64,000 nucleotides of DNA from Agarivorans aestuarii (GTDB lineage Bacteria; Pseudomonadota; Gammaproteobacteria; Enterobacterales; Celerinatantimonadaceae): positions 372,001-436,000 of the forward strand of contig NZ_AP023033.1 of NCBI RefSeq assembly GCF_019670125.1, read 5' to 3'. This document shows, in pieces, positions 47,180 through 54,441 of the stretch. Under the pieces are notes generated by a model. It searched no databases. It had not been told where the DNA came from and saw only the letters and a program-made list of their open reading frames with translations. Within the stretch, counting starts at the first letter, position 1. Every line of letters starts with the position of its first letter. Position numbers and translations under genes: made by a program.

Positions 47180-49384
47180 TTATTGCATGTCGTAAGGGTC
47201 TATATCTAAAGACCAACGTACTTTTCGGCTTAGTTTTAAGCTTTCTAGTTGCGGCAACAGGCGATAAACCAATTGATGCAGTTGCGGGCGTTGCTCGGCT
47301 TGAATCAACAGTTGCATACGAAACTTACCCGCACGGCGCGCTTGTGGCGCAGGGCAGGGCGGAAATACCCACGTTTCTCCTTGTTGTAGCGGTTGAGCAA
47401 GTTGGTATAGCTGTTGGCTAAGCTCGTTAACTGCGTTGCCATCGGCAGCTTCAAAGCGAAACAGCGCCTGAAAGCTAAAGGGCGGCAGTTCGGTATCTTT
47501 GCGCTCGTTTAAGGCAAAGCGAGCAAAATGTTGGTAACCGTTGTTGATAAGATCTTGCAACAGCTCGTGTTCTGGATGGTGAGATTGCAACAATACTTTG
47601 CCCAGTAAATTCGCTCGACCAGCTCGGCCAGCTACTTGAACGTAAAGTTGGGCTAAGCGTTCTGGTGCGCGAAAATCAGAGCAAAATAGAGCGTGGTCAA
47701 TATCTAACAAAGCCACCAAGGTGACGTTAGGAAAATGGTGACCTTTAGCCAACATTTGGGTGCCAATTAATATTTGGTATTGGTTATTGTGAATATCGTC
47801 CAGTAACTGTTCTAAGCTGCCTTTGCGGCGGGTGCTGTCACGGTCGATGCGCGCCACTTTGTATTCGGGAAATATCTCCAGCAAGGCTTCTTGCAACTGC
47901 TCGGTGCCTAAACCTGTTGTTACCAAGTTGGTAGAGCCACATTTTTCACATTGGTGTGGCACGGCTTTTTGGCTGCCACAGTGGTGACAAGCTAAGTGGC
48001 GAGGTTGCTGATGATAGGTAAAGTAGGCCTCACAGCGCTCACATTCGCATACGTGGCCACACTCATGGCACAGCAACGCAGGAGCGTAACCTCGGCGATT
48101 TAAAAACAGCATTACTTGGCGGCCAGCTTTTAACTCGATGCGCATGGCTTTAATCAGTGCCGGTGATAAACCTGACGATAGTGGCTGCTGGCGAATATCT
48201 AGCAGTTGTTGCTCGGCCAATACTGCATTACCGGCGCGTTGTTTTAGTTCTAAGTGCGAGTAACGGCCGCTTAGCGCATTATGCAAACTTTCTAGCGATG
48301 GGGTGGCAGAGCCAAGCACCACCGGCATTTTTTCTAATCGGGCACGCACTATGGCTAAATCGCGCGCGTGGTAGCGAAAGCTGTCTTGCTGCTTAAAAGA
48401 GCTGTCGTGCTCCTCGTCGATAATTATTACCCCAGGGTTTTTCATGGGGGTGAATACTGCCGAGCGGGTGCCAATAATAATGCCTGCTTCGCCTTGTTTG
48501 GCTTTAAGCCATGCGGTAAAACGCTCGGTGTCGTTTAACCCAGAGTTAATCGCATAAACCGGCACTTTAAAGCGCTCCGCAAAGCGCGCTAAGGTTTGTG
48601 GCGTTAAGCCAATTTCGGGCACCAATACTAAGGCTTGTTTACCTTGGGCGAGCACTTCGGCAATAACATTTAAATACACCTCGGTTTTGCCCGAGCCGGT
48701 AATACCCTCGATAAGAAAGGCCTGAAAACTGCCAATGCTTTGATTAACTGCCGCCACTGCAATGGCTTGTTCTGCATTAAGCTTTAGCGAGGCTTGGTTG
48801 TTGGTATCGCTTTTCGACCACAGCGCTGGCGCGGGTGTAATCTCATGTTTTTTGATAAAACCTTTATCTACTAGCGCTTTAATGGCAGTACGGGATAATT
48901 CTTGTTGCTTGCATTGTTCGTCACTCAGCTGGCCATCTTCTTGCTGTTGCAAGCTGCCTAATACAACCCCTTGCTTGGGGGCGCGGGTAAAGTTTGCTAG
49001 ATCGGCCACTTTGCCCTGCTCGCTTAAACGCCACACCACTATGCTTTTCGCTTTGGCTGGCTCACCTTTGCGTAAAAGTGCTGGCAAGGCTTGGCTGATC
49101 ACATCTCCCAAACTGTGGTGATAATAAGAGCTAGCCCAATTAAGTAGCTTAAATAGGCTTTCTGGTAACAATGCTTGTTGATCGAGTGATTCACTAAAAG
49201 GTTTGAGTTTATCTTCGGCAATGTCGCTATCGCTGGGGTGTTCTATTACCAAACCCACTTTTTCGCCTTTACCAAAAGGCACCTTTACGCGAGTACCAAT
49301 GGCTGGCATTGGGGTGTTTGCTGGCACGCTGTAATCAAAAAGGCGACGCAGGGGAATAGCTAAGGCAACACGAACAATCGACAC
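47180..49384 (-). CDS. priA: Primosomal helicase PriA
   Basis: PriA reloads the replisome at stalled forks. The product has 734 residues and a GTG start (MSIVRVALAIPLRRLFDYSVP). The N-terminal DNA-binding domain is followed by helicase motif I GITGSGKTEV, motif II IDEEHDSSFKQQ, an eight-cysteine zinc region (CHECGHVCECERC, then CHHCGSQ and CEKCGS), and motifs V-VI (GTQMLAKGHHFP, QVAGRAGR). It is divergent from rpmE, as in E. coli. Confidence 0.97.
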   Translation of the reverse strand: MSIVRVALAIPLRRLFDYSVPANTPMPAIGTRVKVPFGKGEKVGLVIEHPSDSDIAEDKLKPFSESLDQQALLPESLFKLLNWASSYYHHSLGDVISQALPALLRKGEPAKAKSIVVWRLSEQGKVADLANFTRAPKQGVVLGSLQQQEDGQLSDEQCKQQELSRTAIKALVDKGFIKKHEITPAPALWSKSDTNNQASLKLNAEQAIAVAAVNQSIGSFQAFLIEGITGSGKTEVYLNVIAEVLAQGKQALVLVPEIGLTPQTLARFAERFKVPVYAINSGLNDTERFTAWLKAKQGEAGIIIGTRSAVFTPMKNPGVIIIDEEHDSSFKQQDSFRYHARDLAIVRARLEKMPVVLGSATPSLESLHNALSGRYSHLELKQRAGNAVLAEQQLLDIRQQPLSSGLSPALIKAMRIELKAGRQVMLFLNRRGYAPALLCHECGHVCECERCEAYFTYHQQPRHLACHHCGSQKAVPHQCEKCGSTNLVTTGLGTEQLQEALLEIFPEYKVARIDRDSTRRKGSLEQLLDDIHNNQYQILIGTQMLAKGHHFPNVTLVALLDIDHALFCSDFRAPERLAQLYVQVAGRAGRANLLGKVLLQSHHPEHELLQDLINNGYQHFARFALNERKDTELPPFSFQALFRFEAADGNAVNELSQQLYQLAQPLQQGETWVFPPCPAPQARRAGKFRMQLLIQAEQRPQLHQLVYRLLPQLESLKLSRKVRWSLDIDPYDMQ

Positions 49385-49491
49385 TAATCAATAAACTCAA
49401 GCAAAAAACCTGTCTCATTCTACTGGCAGAGCACCTTGCGGAGCAAATTAAGCGTTTGGCGAATTTTTACCCGCTTTTTGTTGTTGGGTGC

Positions 49492-49530
49492 TTGCTATGC
49501 TAGGTGGCTTCTTATATGATCCGCCACCTA
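49492..49530 (+). promoter_or_regulatory. rpmE promoter with inverted repeat around the -10
   Basis: TTGCTA (49492-49497), 17 bases, then TATGAT (49515-49520) fits a sigma-70 promoter. TAGGTGGC (49501-49508) and GCCACCTA (49523-49530) form an 8-bp inverted repeat embracing the -10 element. Confidence 0.65.
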
Positions 49531-49624
49531 AAATTTATAGGCTCTGATAGAGTTGCTTTCGTATGGTGTTTGGTGTCAATTGTGGCGACCGAATGGCGAT
49601 ACGGCCCAAGTATTGAGGTAATCC

Positions 49625-49837
49625 ATGAAAACTGATATCCACCCAACTTACGAAGTACTTACTGCTACTTGTTCTTGCGGTAACGTAATCGAAACTAAAT
49701 CTACTCGCACTGGTTCTATGTTCCTAGACGTATGTGACAAATGTCACCCGTTCTACACTGGTAAGCAACGTAACGTTGATACCGGTGGTCGTGTTGATCG
49801 TTTCAACAAAAAATTCGCTGTATTGGGCAAAAAATAA
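49625..49837 (+). CDS. rpmE: Ribosomal protein bL31 (zinc form)
   Basis: This 70-residue large-subunit protein bridges to the small subunit. It is the zinc-containing form: CSC at residues 16-18 and CDKC at 37-40 are the metal ligands. The [20 protein letters not shown] segment is typical. TTGAGG lies upstream of the ATG. A leader of about 95 bases follows the predicted promoter, and L31 leaders are known regulatory RNAs in several phyla; I could not fold this one with confidence. Confidence 0.97.
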   Translation: MKTDIHPTYEVLTATCSCGNVIETKSTRTGSMFLDVCDKCHPFYTGKQRNVDTGGRVDRFNKKFAVLGKK

Positions 49838-49866
49838 GCCAGCCTTATTTACGCTACACAGCAAAC

Positions 49867-49892
49867 AAAAAGCGCCTAAGGGCGCTTTTTTT
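49867..49892 (+). terminator. Terminator after rpmE
   Basis: A 10-bp stem AAAAAGCGCC/GGCGCTTTTT with loop TAAG is followed by TT. It is symmetrical enough to act for the converging DUF4062 gene as well. Confidence 0.9.
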
Positions 49893-49915
49893 GTGTCTGG
49901 GTGTTATGTATCAGT

Positions 49916-50554
49916 TTAATTAAGAAGTGGAGCAAGAATGGTGTATCCATTTTCATCGGTATCATAGACCTGCTTGTCTTTTAGCCATGATTGAATCAAA
50001 TAGATATCCTCAGGGTAGACAGAGAGGTGTTGGAGATCACCCTTACGATATTCACCACAAGGTGACGGAAACAGAGGAGTTATTTCTGTTGAAGCTTTTA
50101 AAGTAGTGCTATACACACATTTTTTGATTATATCTCCTACCTCACCTTCTGAGCTGATTTGTCTGATCTGACTTTTTACGGTTTCTTTTAACTCTTCTAT
50201 ATCTATGTTCACTGAATATGAAGATTGTATGAATCCACGACCTCGATATCTAAATTGTAGTATTGAGTATCTGACGTTCCAAAATTCTTTTGGGGTAGGT
50301 TGCCTTTCGTTGGGAGAACTAAGAGTTGGTGTGTTGGGGATAATATCAATATTGCGGGCTAATTGGAGTTCTAGTCTTTGAATTTTTTTGTTTAATTGTT
50401 CATTTTCTCTGGTCAAATTTGAAGTGACTAGGCCGCTTGTTGCTGAGTCCAAGGCTCTAACCCAACCAGGCATTGGATCAGAGTTGATTAGCTTATTAAT
50501 CGAGACTGTTACTTGTAGAGACAACTCTTCTGGAGAACTCCAATATGAGCACAT
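49916..50554 (-). CDS. DUF4062 protein, C-terminal part in a shifted frame
   Basis: This is a 212-codon frame from an internal ATG at 50554. It begins CSYWSSPEELSLQV and then GWVRALD, which is the normal continuation of DUF4062 proteins after their N-terminal domain. A coiled coil follows (NEQLNKKIQRLELQL), then about 130 residues I do not recognise (QFRYRGRGFIQSSY to YTILAPLLN). The frame stays open upstream of the ATG, back to the A5 run at 50598-50602, where it would join the N-terminal frame. It has no ribosome site of its own, so it is read here as the separated 3' half. Confidence 0.65.
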   Translation of the reverse strand: MCSYWSSPEELSLQVTVSINKLINSDPMPGWVRALDSATSGLVTSNLTRENEQLNKKIQRLELQLARNIDIIPNTPTLSSPNERQPTPKEFWNVRYSILQFRYRGRGFIQSSYSVNIDIEELKETVKSQIRQISSEGEVGDIIKKCVYSTTLKASTEITPLFPSPCGEYRKGDLQHLSVYPEDIYLIQSWLKDKQVYDTDENGYTILAPLLN

Positions 50555-50568
50555 TCGATTGTTATTTT

Positions 50569-50997
50569 CTACTGTTTTCCTAAAATCTGAATAGAGCTTT
50601 TTCCCATGGTCTGTTTTTCTATTTTACTAGCCTTAAGTTCTTCAGGGTCCTTACACAAAAAGCTAATAATCGGTATGTTTTTGCTTTTAGCATAGTGATA
50701 CTCGTGGTGAGTGAAGCTACGTGAAACCTGTTTAGATTTTAGGAGGTTAAAATCATCTCGGTAATACTCATTTACCTTGCATTCAGTTCCGTACCTTCCC
50801 CCAAGTATTAAGATATAGTAATCGCATTCGTCTATGAGGCTTTTTATAAACTCCCATTGAGTAGAATTAGTTGAGGGAAACAGTTCCATTCCTACAGGTA
50901 TACAATCGCACTTTAGTAAGTTTTCAGAAACATATCTTCTTTCGTCTTGCAGATCTTCGTAAGTCGAGCTAACAAAAACTTGATATTTCTTCTCCAT
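50569..50997 (-). CDS. DUF4062 protein, N-terminal part
   Basis: This is a 142-codon frame with a ribosome site (AGGA, eight bases before ATG). It begins KKYQVFVSSTYEDLQDERR, with LLKCDCIPVGMELFP and CDYYILILGGRYG, all diagnostic of DUF4062, a TIR-like fold domain often found at the head of NACHT and other ATPase proteins linked to defence. After MGK the frame goes off-register and stops 16 codons later. One extra A would give MGKKLYSDFRKTV and continue into the downstream frame. The gene sits alone in an AT-rich island. Its effector is the unrecognised C-terminal half. Confidence 0.75.
   Translation of the reverse strand: MEKKYQVFVSSTYEDLQDERRYVSENLLKCDCIPVGMELFPSTNSTQWEFIKSLIDECDYYILILGGRYGTECKVNEYYRDDFNLLKSKQVSRSFTHHEYHYAKSKNIPIISFLCKDPEELKASKIEKQTMGKSSIQILGKQ
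50599..50605 (-). other. GGGAAAA heptamer at the DUF4062 frame junction
   Basis: In the zero frame the bases read AT-G GGA AAA-AGC, an X XXY YYZ heptamer. A -1 slip here gives MGK then KLYSDF and enters the downstream frame. There is no obvious upstream ribosome-like stimulator or strong downstream hairpin, so a plain one-base deletion in the A run is equally possible. Confidence 0.5.
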
Positions 50998-51158
50998 ATG
51001 ATTTTCCTAGAACCAACATTATTTCATCAGACAATTCTAATCGTTACTTTATCATTTAATGCTAATTGAGTTAGCGCTACACGTTATTAAATGATGATTT
51101 AGTTACTATTTAGTAGATGCTTTATGCTTGCGCACTTATTAGTTAGGACCACAGCATT

Positions 51159-51382
51159 CCCCTCCATTATCGCGAGTAGCGGAAGTTTAAAGTGATTAAG
51201 CCAAGCACTGTTTGAGCGAAGCGAGTTGTGCAGGCGCGCTTTAAAATGAGGTGAAAGCACAGATGTAAACAAAGCATCGCTTTGTGTGCTTGAACACAGG
51301 AAGAAGATAATGCGGGGCAACCTTTCTTTTGCTTCGTTTTCTTTGGTTGTTCAAAGAAAATGACGCCGCCGAAGGCGAAACC
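51159..51382 (-). repeat. Structured dispersed repeat, copy B
   Basis: This is the minus-strand counterpart of the element at 24465-24654. Read on the minus strand: GGTTTCGCCTTCGGCGGCG, TCATTTTCTTTGA, CAAAGAAAACGAAGCAAAA, then ACTCGCTTCGCTCAAACAG, and a tail GCTACTCGCGA. Here the stem arms around the shared loop are TTTAAAG/CTTTAAA (outer) and GCAC/GTGC (inner), different from copy A. A 73-codon frame inside it (51099-51320) is considered spurious. Confidence 0.8.
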
Positions 51383-51443
51383 AATGCGCAGAGCTAACGG
51401 ATGAAGGCTTTGTTTTTCTCAATATGTACTAGGTATGTCTAGA

Positions 51444-51513
51444 TGTAGTAGTTCAGACTTGACAGTTTCCCGATTTTTAGGGGGCTTTGTCAGCTTAGGC
51501 TTGGGCTACTACA
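51444..51513. repeat. 70-bp element with 8-bp terminal inverted repeats
   Basis: TGTAGTAG at the left and CTACTACA at the right bound 54 bases that contain a second inner pair, TGACA/TGTCA. It looks like a small foldback element or a remnant of an insertion-sequence end. No gene lies within it. Confidence 0.4.
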
Positions 51514-51541
51514 CATTAAAAGTAGAAAACCACCTCAATAG

Positions 51542-52045
51542 CTATAGATTTAGTTGTTTTATAATCGCAATTAAATCAAATGGCTCACTGAGTAGAGGTT
51601 CTTTAAGAAAAGCTATCAACTCTTCAGAGTTAAGCTCATTGATATCATTTACTAACTCATCGGGCTTAAAATTTTGTTTTATTTTTAGCCATTCATCGAG
51701 TTGGTTTTTATCCTCTGTTTGAGCTGCGTACTCAACTAAAATAAGCGAATACTCATCGGCTTGTGCTTTGGTGCAACGTTCCATTGCTTCGTGGCTAGCA
51801 ACAAGTAGCACTACCTTTTTACTTTCCGCTGGCAGAGCTAAAAACCAGTTGCTTGTTATTTTTTCTACTTCTATGTGGTTCCTGCGAGCCTCTCTGCAAA
51901 CTTGAGTTTTAGCGTTTAAGGCTTGATATTTAAGCTCTAGTTCATTTGCTAAGTTTTCATTACTCATGAGCAGAGACGTAGAAGAAGCAGCCCCTGAGAA
52001 CGTCATAATCAAGCCTGCTGTTAATAAATTAAGTCTATAGAGCAT
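51542..52045 (-). CDS. Hypothetical secreted protein
   Basis: This is a 167-residue protein from the ATG at 52045, preceded by GGGAG ten bases upstream. It begins with a signal peptide (LNLLTAGLIMTFSGAASS), followed by a charged helical body with two Cys (in TQVCREARR and MERCTKAQ) and no recognised domain. It overlaps the upstream gene by 11 bases, so the two form a coupled pair in the island between rpmE and metJ. Base composition is AT-rich compared with neighbours. Confidence 0.55.
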   Translation of the reverse strand: MLYRLNLLTAGLIMTFSGAASSTSLLMSNENLANELELKYQALNAKTQVCREARRNHIEVEKITSNWFLALPAESKKVVLLVASHEAMERCTKAQADEYSLILVEYAAQTEDKNQLDEWLKIKQNFKPDELVNDINELNSEELIAFLKEPLLSEPFDLIAIIKQLNL

Positions 52046-52382
52046 TATATACACACTCCCAAAAGCGCCTTTCTTTACCGTGAGTATAAATAGATGCGGT
52101 ACCTGCAATGTCTTCCAGCTTTTTACGTTTTATTTCGGGAATGCTCTTTACAGTGTTGGCATATAGTTCCCAATTATAAGTCGTAACTTGGTAACCCGTA
52201 GATATCAATTCTGCAGCTTTGTAGGTGCCTCTGCCTGCAAATATTTGAAAGAAAGGAACTACACTAATGAGCTTATCCAATAAATTTGCCATTTCAACTG
52301 TGTCGTTCATCTGCTCTATGTATTGTAGCGTTCTTTCGCTAGGTTCAAAGCCCTGTAAATGACAAAAATTGCCCTTAGACAT
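52035..52382 (-). CDS. Hypothetical protein
   Basis: This is a 115-residue cytoplasmic protein with an excellent ribosome site (AAAGGAGG, four bases before ATG). It has no signal peptide, a central hydrophobic stretch LLDKLISVVPFFQIFAG, and a basic patch EIKRKKLED. I do not recognise the family. It is translationally coupled to the secreted protein gene downstream. Confidence 0.55.
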   Translation of the reverse strand: MSKGNFCHLQGFEPSERTLQYIEQMNDTVEMANLLDKLISVVPFFQIFAGRGTYKAAELISTGYQVTTYNWELYANTVKSIPEIKRKKLEDIAGTASIYTHGKERRFWECVYNAL

Positions 52383-52580
52383 AATGCCTCCTTTAACTAA
52401 TTGTTAATAGTATCAGTAAGTTTGTTTTCAATCAATTTGTAATTCTTTGAAAACGCAGCTTACTAAACCTTGTTATTGGCAGGATAACTAAAAGGAAATT
52501 GGGCAATTGAATGTAGCTATTCAATCCCTCATTATCGCTGTGAGGCGAAATAAAAATTATTATGCATACTGGGGGATGAA

Positions 52581-52766
52581 GTGTTATTTAAACACAGAAG
52601 TTTTTGGTTAATAGCTGTAGCAGTGTTATGTAGTGGGCTGTCTTGGTACTTTATTGAGAATACTTCAGAACTAGTACTAGCGCATTGCTTAATTATCTTT
52701 TCAGTTGCCTATGATGTAATCAAACTTAGGGAGCAAAACAAAATTAGAATAGTGGTTTTAGAGTAA
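52581..52766 (+). CDS. Small two-helix membrane protein
   Basis: This is a 61-residue protein with a GTG start and GGGGGA four bases upstream. It has two hydrophobic segments (FWLIAVAVLCSGLSWYFI and LVLAHCLIIFSVAYDVI) and a basic tail KLREQNK. It is followed three bases later by a strong hairpin terminator. No family was recognised. It is plausible but unproven. Confidence 0.45.
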   Translation: MLFKHRSFWLIAVAVLCSGLSWYFIENTSELVLAHCLIIFSVAYDVIKLREQNKIRIVVLE

Positions 52767-52768
52767 AT

Positions 52769-52795
52769 CAAAAAAGCCGCTCAATGAGCGGCTTT
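52769..52795. terminator. Bidirectional terminator between the small membrane protein gene and metJ
   Basis: A 9-bp stem AAAGCCGCT/AGCGGCTTT with loop CAATG has an A-run on the left that gives a T-run for minus-strand transcription. Confidence 0.85.
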
Positions 52796-52803
52796 GTAAA
52801 ATC

Positions 52804-53103
52804 TTAATCTTCTTTATTGAGTTCTGCTTGGGCGGCTTTCTCTAAGGCCGGGTCGGGCTTGTCTTTTTGCAAGTCGGCGTCGTCGGGCAGTGGTTGGCCA
52901 GTATAGGCGTGCAAAAATGCTTCGCAAAGTAGCTCACTGTTGGTGGCGTGGCGTAGGTTATTTATTTGTCTACGGGTTCGCTCATCGGTCAATATCTTTA
53001 GCACTTTTAGTGGGATAGATACTGTGATTTTTTTTACTTGTTCGCTTTTTTTACCGTGCTCAGCGTAAGGGCTGATCCACTCACCATTCCAATCTGTAGA
53101 CAT
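52804..53103 (-). CDS. metJ: Methionine repressor MetJ
   Basis: MetJ is a ribbon-helix-helix dimer that binds met boxes when loaded with S-adenosylmethionine. The ATG at 53103 gives 99 residues. The DNA-contact strand is [15 protein letters not shown] and the following [20 protein letters not shown] is nearly identical to E. coli. It is divergent from metB across a tandem operator. Confidence 0.97.
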   Translation of the reverse strand: MSTDWNGEWISPYAEHGKKSEQVKKITVSIPLKVLKILTDERTRRQINNLRHATNSELLCEAFLHAYTGQPLPDDADLQKDKPDPALEKAAQAELNKED

Positions 53104-53174
53104 TCTGCAATACACACCAAACTAAAGAGACCCTATTGTAACGGGGGAAATGCGACTTAGCAATCCAACAGCAA

Positions 53175-53206
53175 AGACATTTAGACGTCTAGAAGTGTTG
53201 ACGTCT
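53175..53206. promoter_or_regulatory. Four tandem MetJ boxes
   Basis: Four adjacent 8-mers align to the AGACGTCT consensus: AGACATTT, AGACGTCT (perfect), AGAAGTGT and TGACGTCT. They lie between metJ and metB, 50 bases before the metB start, and are placed to repress both. Confidence 0.95.
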
Positions 53207-53255
53207 TTTTTGCTGGTGGTAAAGTGGCAGGATAAATTGAGGGAGTAAATCAGCA

Positions 53256-54413
53256 ATGTCTTTAAAAGATCTACAAGCGGCTACTATAGCAGTGCGCAGC
53301 GGTATTGAAAGTGATACCCAACACGGTGCGGTAGTGCCACCTATTTATTTGTCGAGTAACTACAGCTTTGCTGATTTTAACCAAAAACGCCAGTTTGATT
53401 ACAGCCGTTCAGGTAACCCTACTCGGCACATTTTGGCCGAGGCGATTGCCGATTTAGAACATGGCGCTGGTGCGGTAATTACTAACACCGGTATGTCGGC
53501 GGTTAACCTTGTTACTGCCTTGCTTGAGCCGGGCGATTTATTGGTTGCTCCGCATGATTGTTACGGTGGTAGCTACCGTTTATTCGACAGCCTAGCTAAA
53601 AAGAATGCCTTTGAAGTGGCTTTTGTTGATCAAAATGATGACGCAGCTTTAACTCAGTTATTGGCTAAGAAGCCTAAATTGGTGTGGTTAGAGACCCCTA
53701 GTAACCCTTTACTTCGAATTGTAGACATTAAAGCCATTGCTGAGCAAGCGCATGCTGCTGGTGCATTGGTGGTGGTAGACAACACCTTTTTATCTCCTGC
53801 TTTGCAAACGCCAATTCTGTTAGGTGCCGACATTGTGGTGCACTCGGCCACTAAATACATTAACGGCCACTCGGATGTAGTGGCCGGTATGGTGGTGGCG
53901 GCCAACGAAGAACTGGCCGAGCAATTGGCGTGGTGGGCTAACTGTTTAGGTTTAACCGGTTCGGCTTTTGATTCTTACCTTACTTTGCGCGGCCTGCGCA
54001 CCCTTAAAGCACGTATGAATGTGCACCAGCAGAATGCTCAAGCCTTGGTGGCGTGTTTGCAACAACAAGAGGCGGTGGGCGCGATTTACTACCCTGGTTT
54101 GCCAGAGCACCCAGGACATGCTTTAGCGCAAAGTCAGCAAAAGGGCTTTGGTGCTATGTTCAGTTTTGAATTGAATTTAGAAGAAAACCAAATGGTTAAG
54201 TTTTTAAAAAGCTTACAGTTGTTTTCTTTGGCGGAATCTTTAGGTGGCGTAGAAAGTCTAATTGCTCATCCGGCTACCATGACGCATGCTGCGATGTCGG
54301 CGGAAGCGCTAGCAGAGGCTGGCATTTCTAATCAGTTATTGAGGGTATCGGTAGGCTTGGAAGATTCGCAAGATTTAGTCAATGATTTACAGCAGGCCTT
54401 TGCCCAACTGTAG
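53256..54413 (+). CDS. metB: Cystathionine gamma-synthase
   Basis: This PLP enzyme joins activated homoserine and cysteine to give cystathionine in methionine synthesis. The protein has 385 residues, the PLP-binding Lys200 is in VHSATKYINGHSD, and the start is YLSSNYSF-bearing. The SAESLGGVESLIAHPATMTHA motif is typical of trans-sulfuration enzymes. GGGAG precedes the ATG. It is followed by metL after 28 bases. Confidence 0.95.
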   Translation: MSLKDLQAATIAVRSGIESDTQHGAVVPPIYLSSNYSFADFNQKRQFDYSRSGNPTRHILAEAIADLEHGAGAVITNTGMSAVNLVTALLEPGDLLVAPHDCYGGSYRLFDSLAKKNAFEVAFVDQNDDAALTQLLAKKPKLVWLETPSNPLLRIVDIKAIAEQAHAAGALVVVDNTFLSPALQTPILLGADIVVHSATKYINGHSDVVAGMVVAANEELAEQLAWWANCLGLTGSAFDSYLTLRGLRTLKARMNVHQQNAQALVACLQQQEAVGAIYYPGLPEHPGHALAQSQQKGFGAMFSFELNLEENQMVKFLKSLQLFSLAESLGGVESLIAHPATMTHAAMSAEALAEAGISNQLLRVSVGLEDSQDLVNDLQQAFAQL

Positions 54414-54441
54414 TTTTACCAGCGTTGTAGAGAGGTAAGTC

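Noticed and set aside
49531-49624. A regulatory L31 leader RNA before rpmE
   Set aside because: Autoregulatory L31 leaders are known, and the ~95-base leader would allow one, but I could not derive a convincing secondary structure by eye.
51099-51320. A 73-codon minus-strand frame
   Set aside because: It lies largely inside the structured repeat, and its sequence follows the repeat rather than protein-like conservation.
51435-51722. A 95-codon plus-strand frame across the foldback element
   Set aside because: Most of it is antisense to the hypothetical secreted protein gene, and there is no ribosome site or domain signature.
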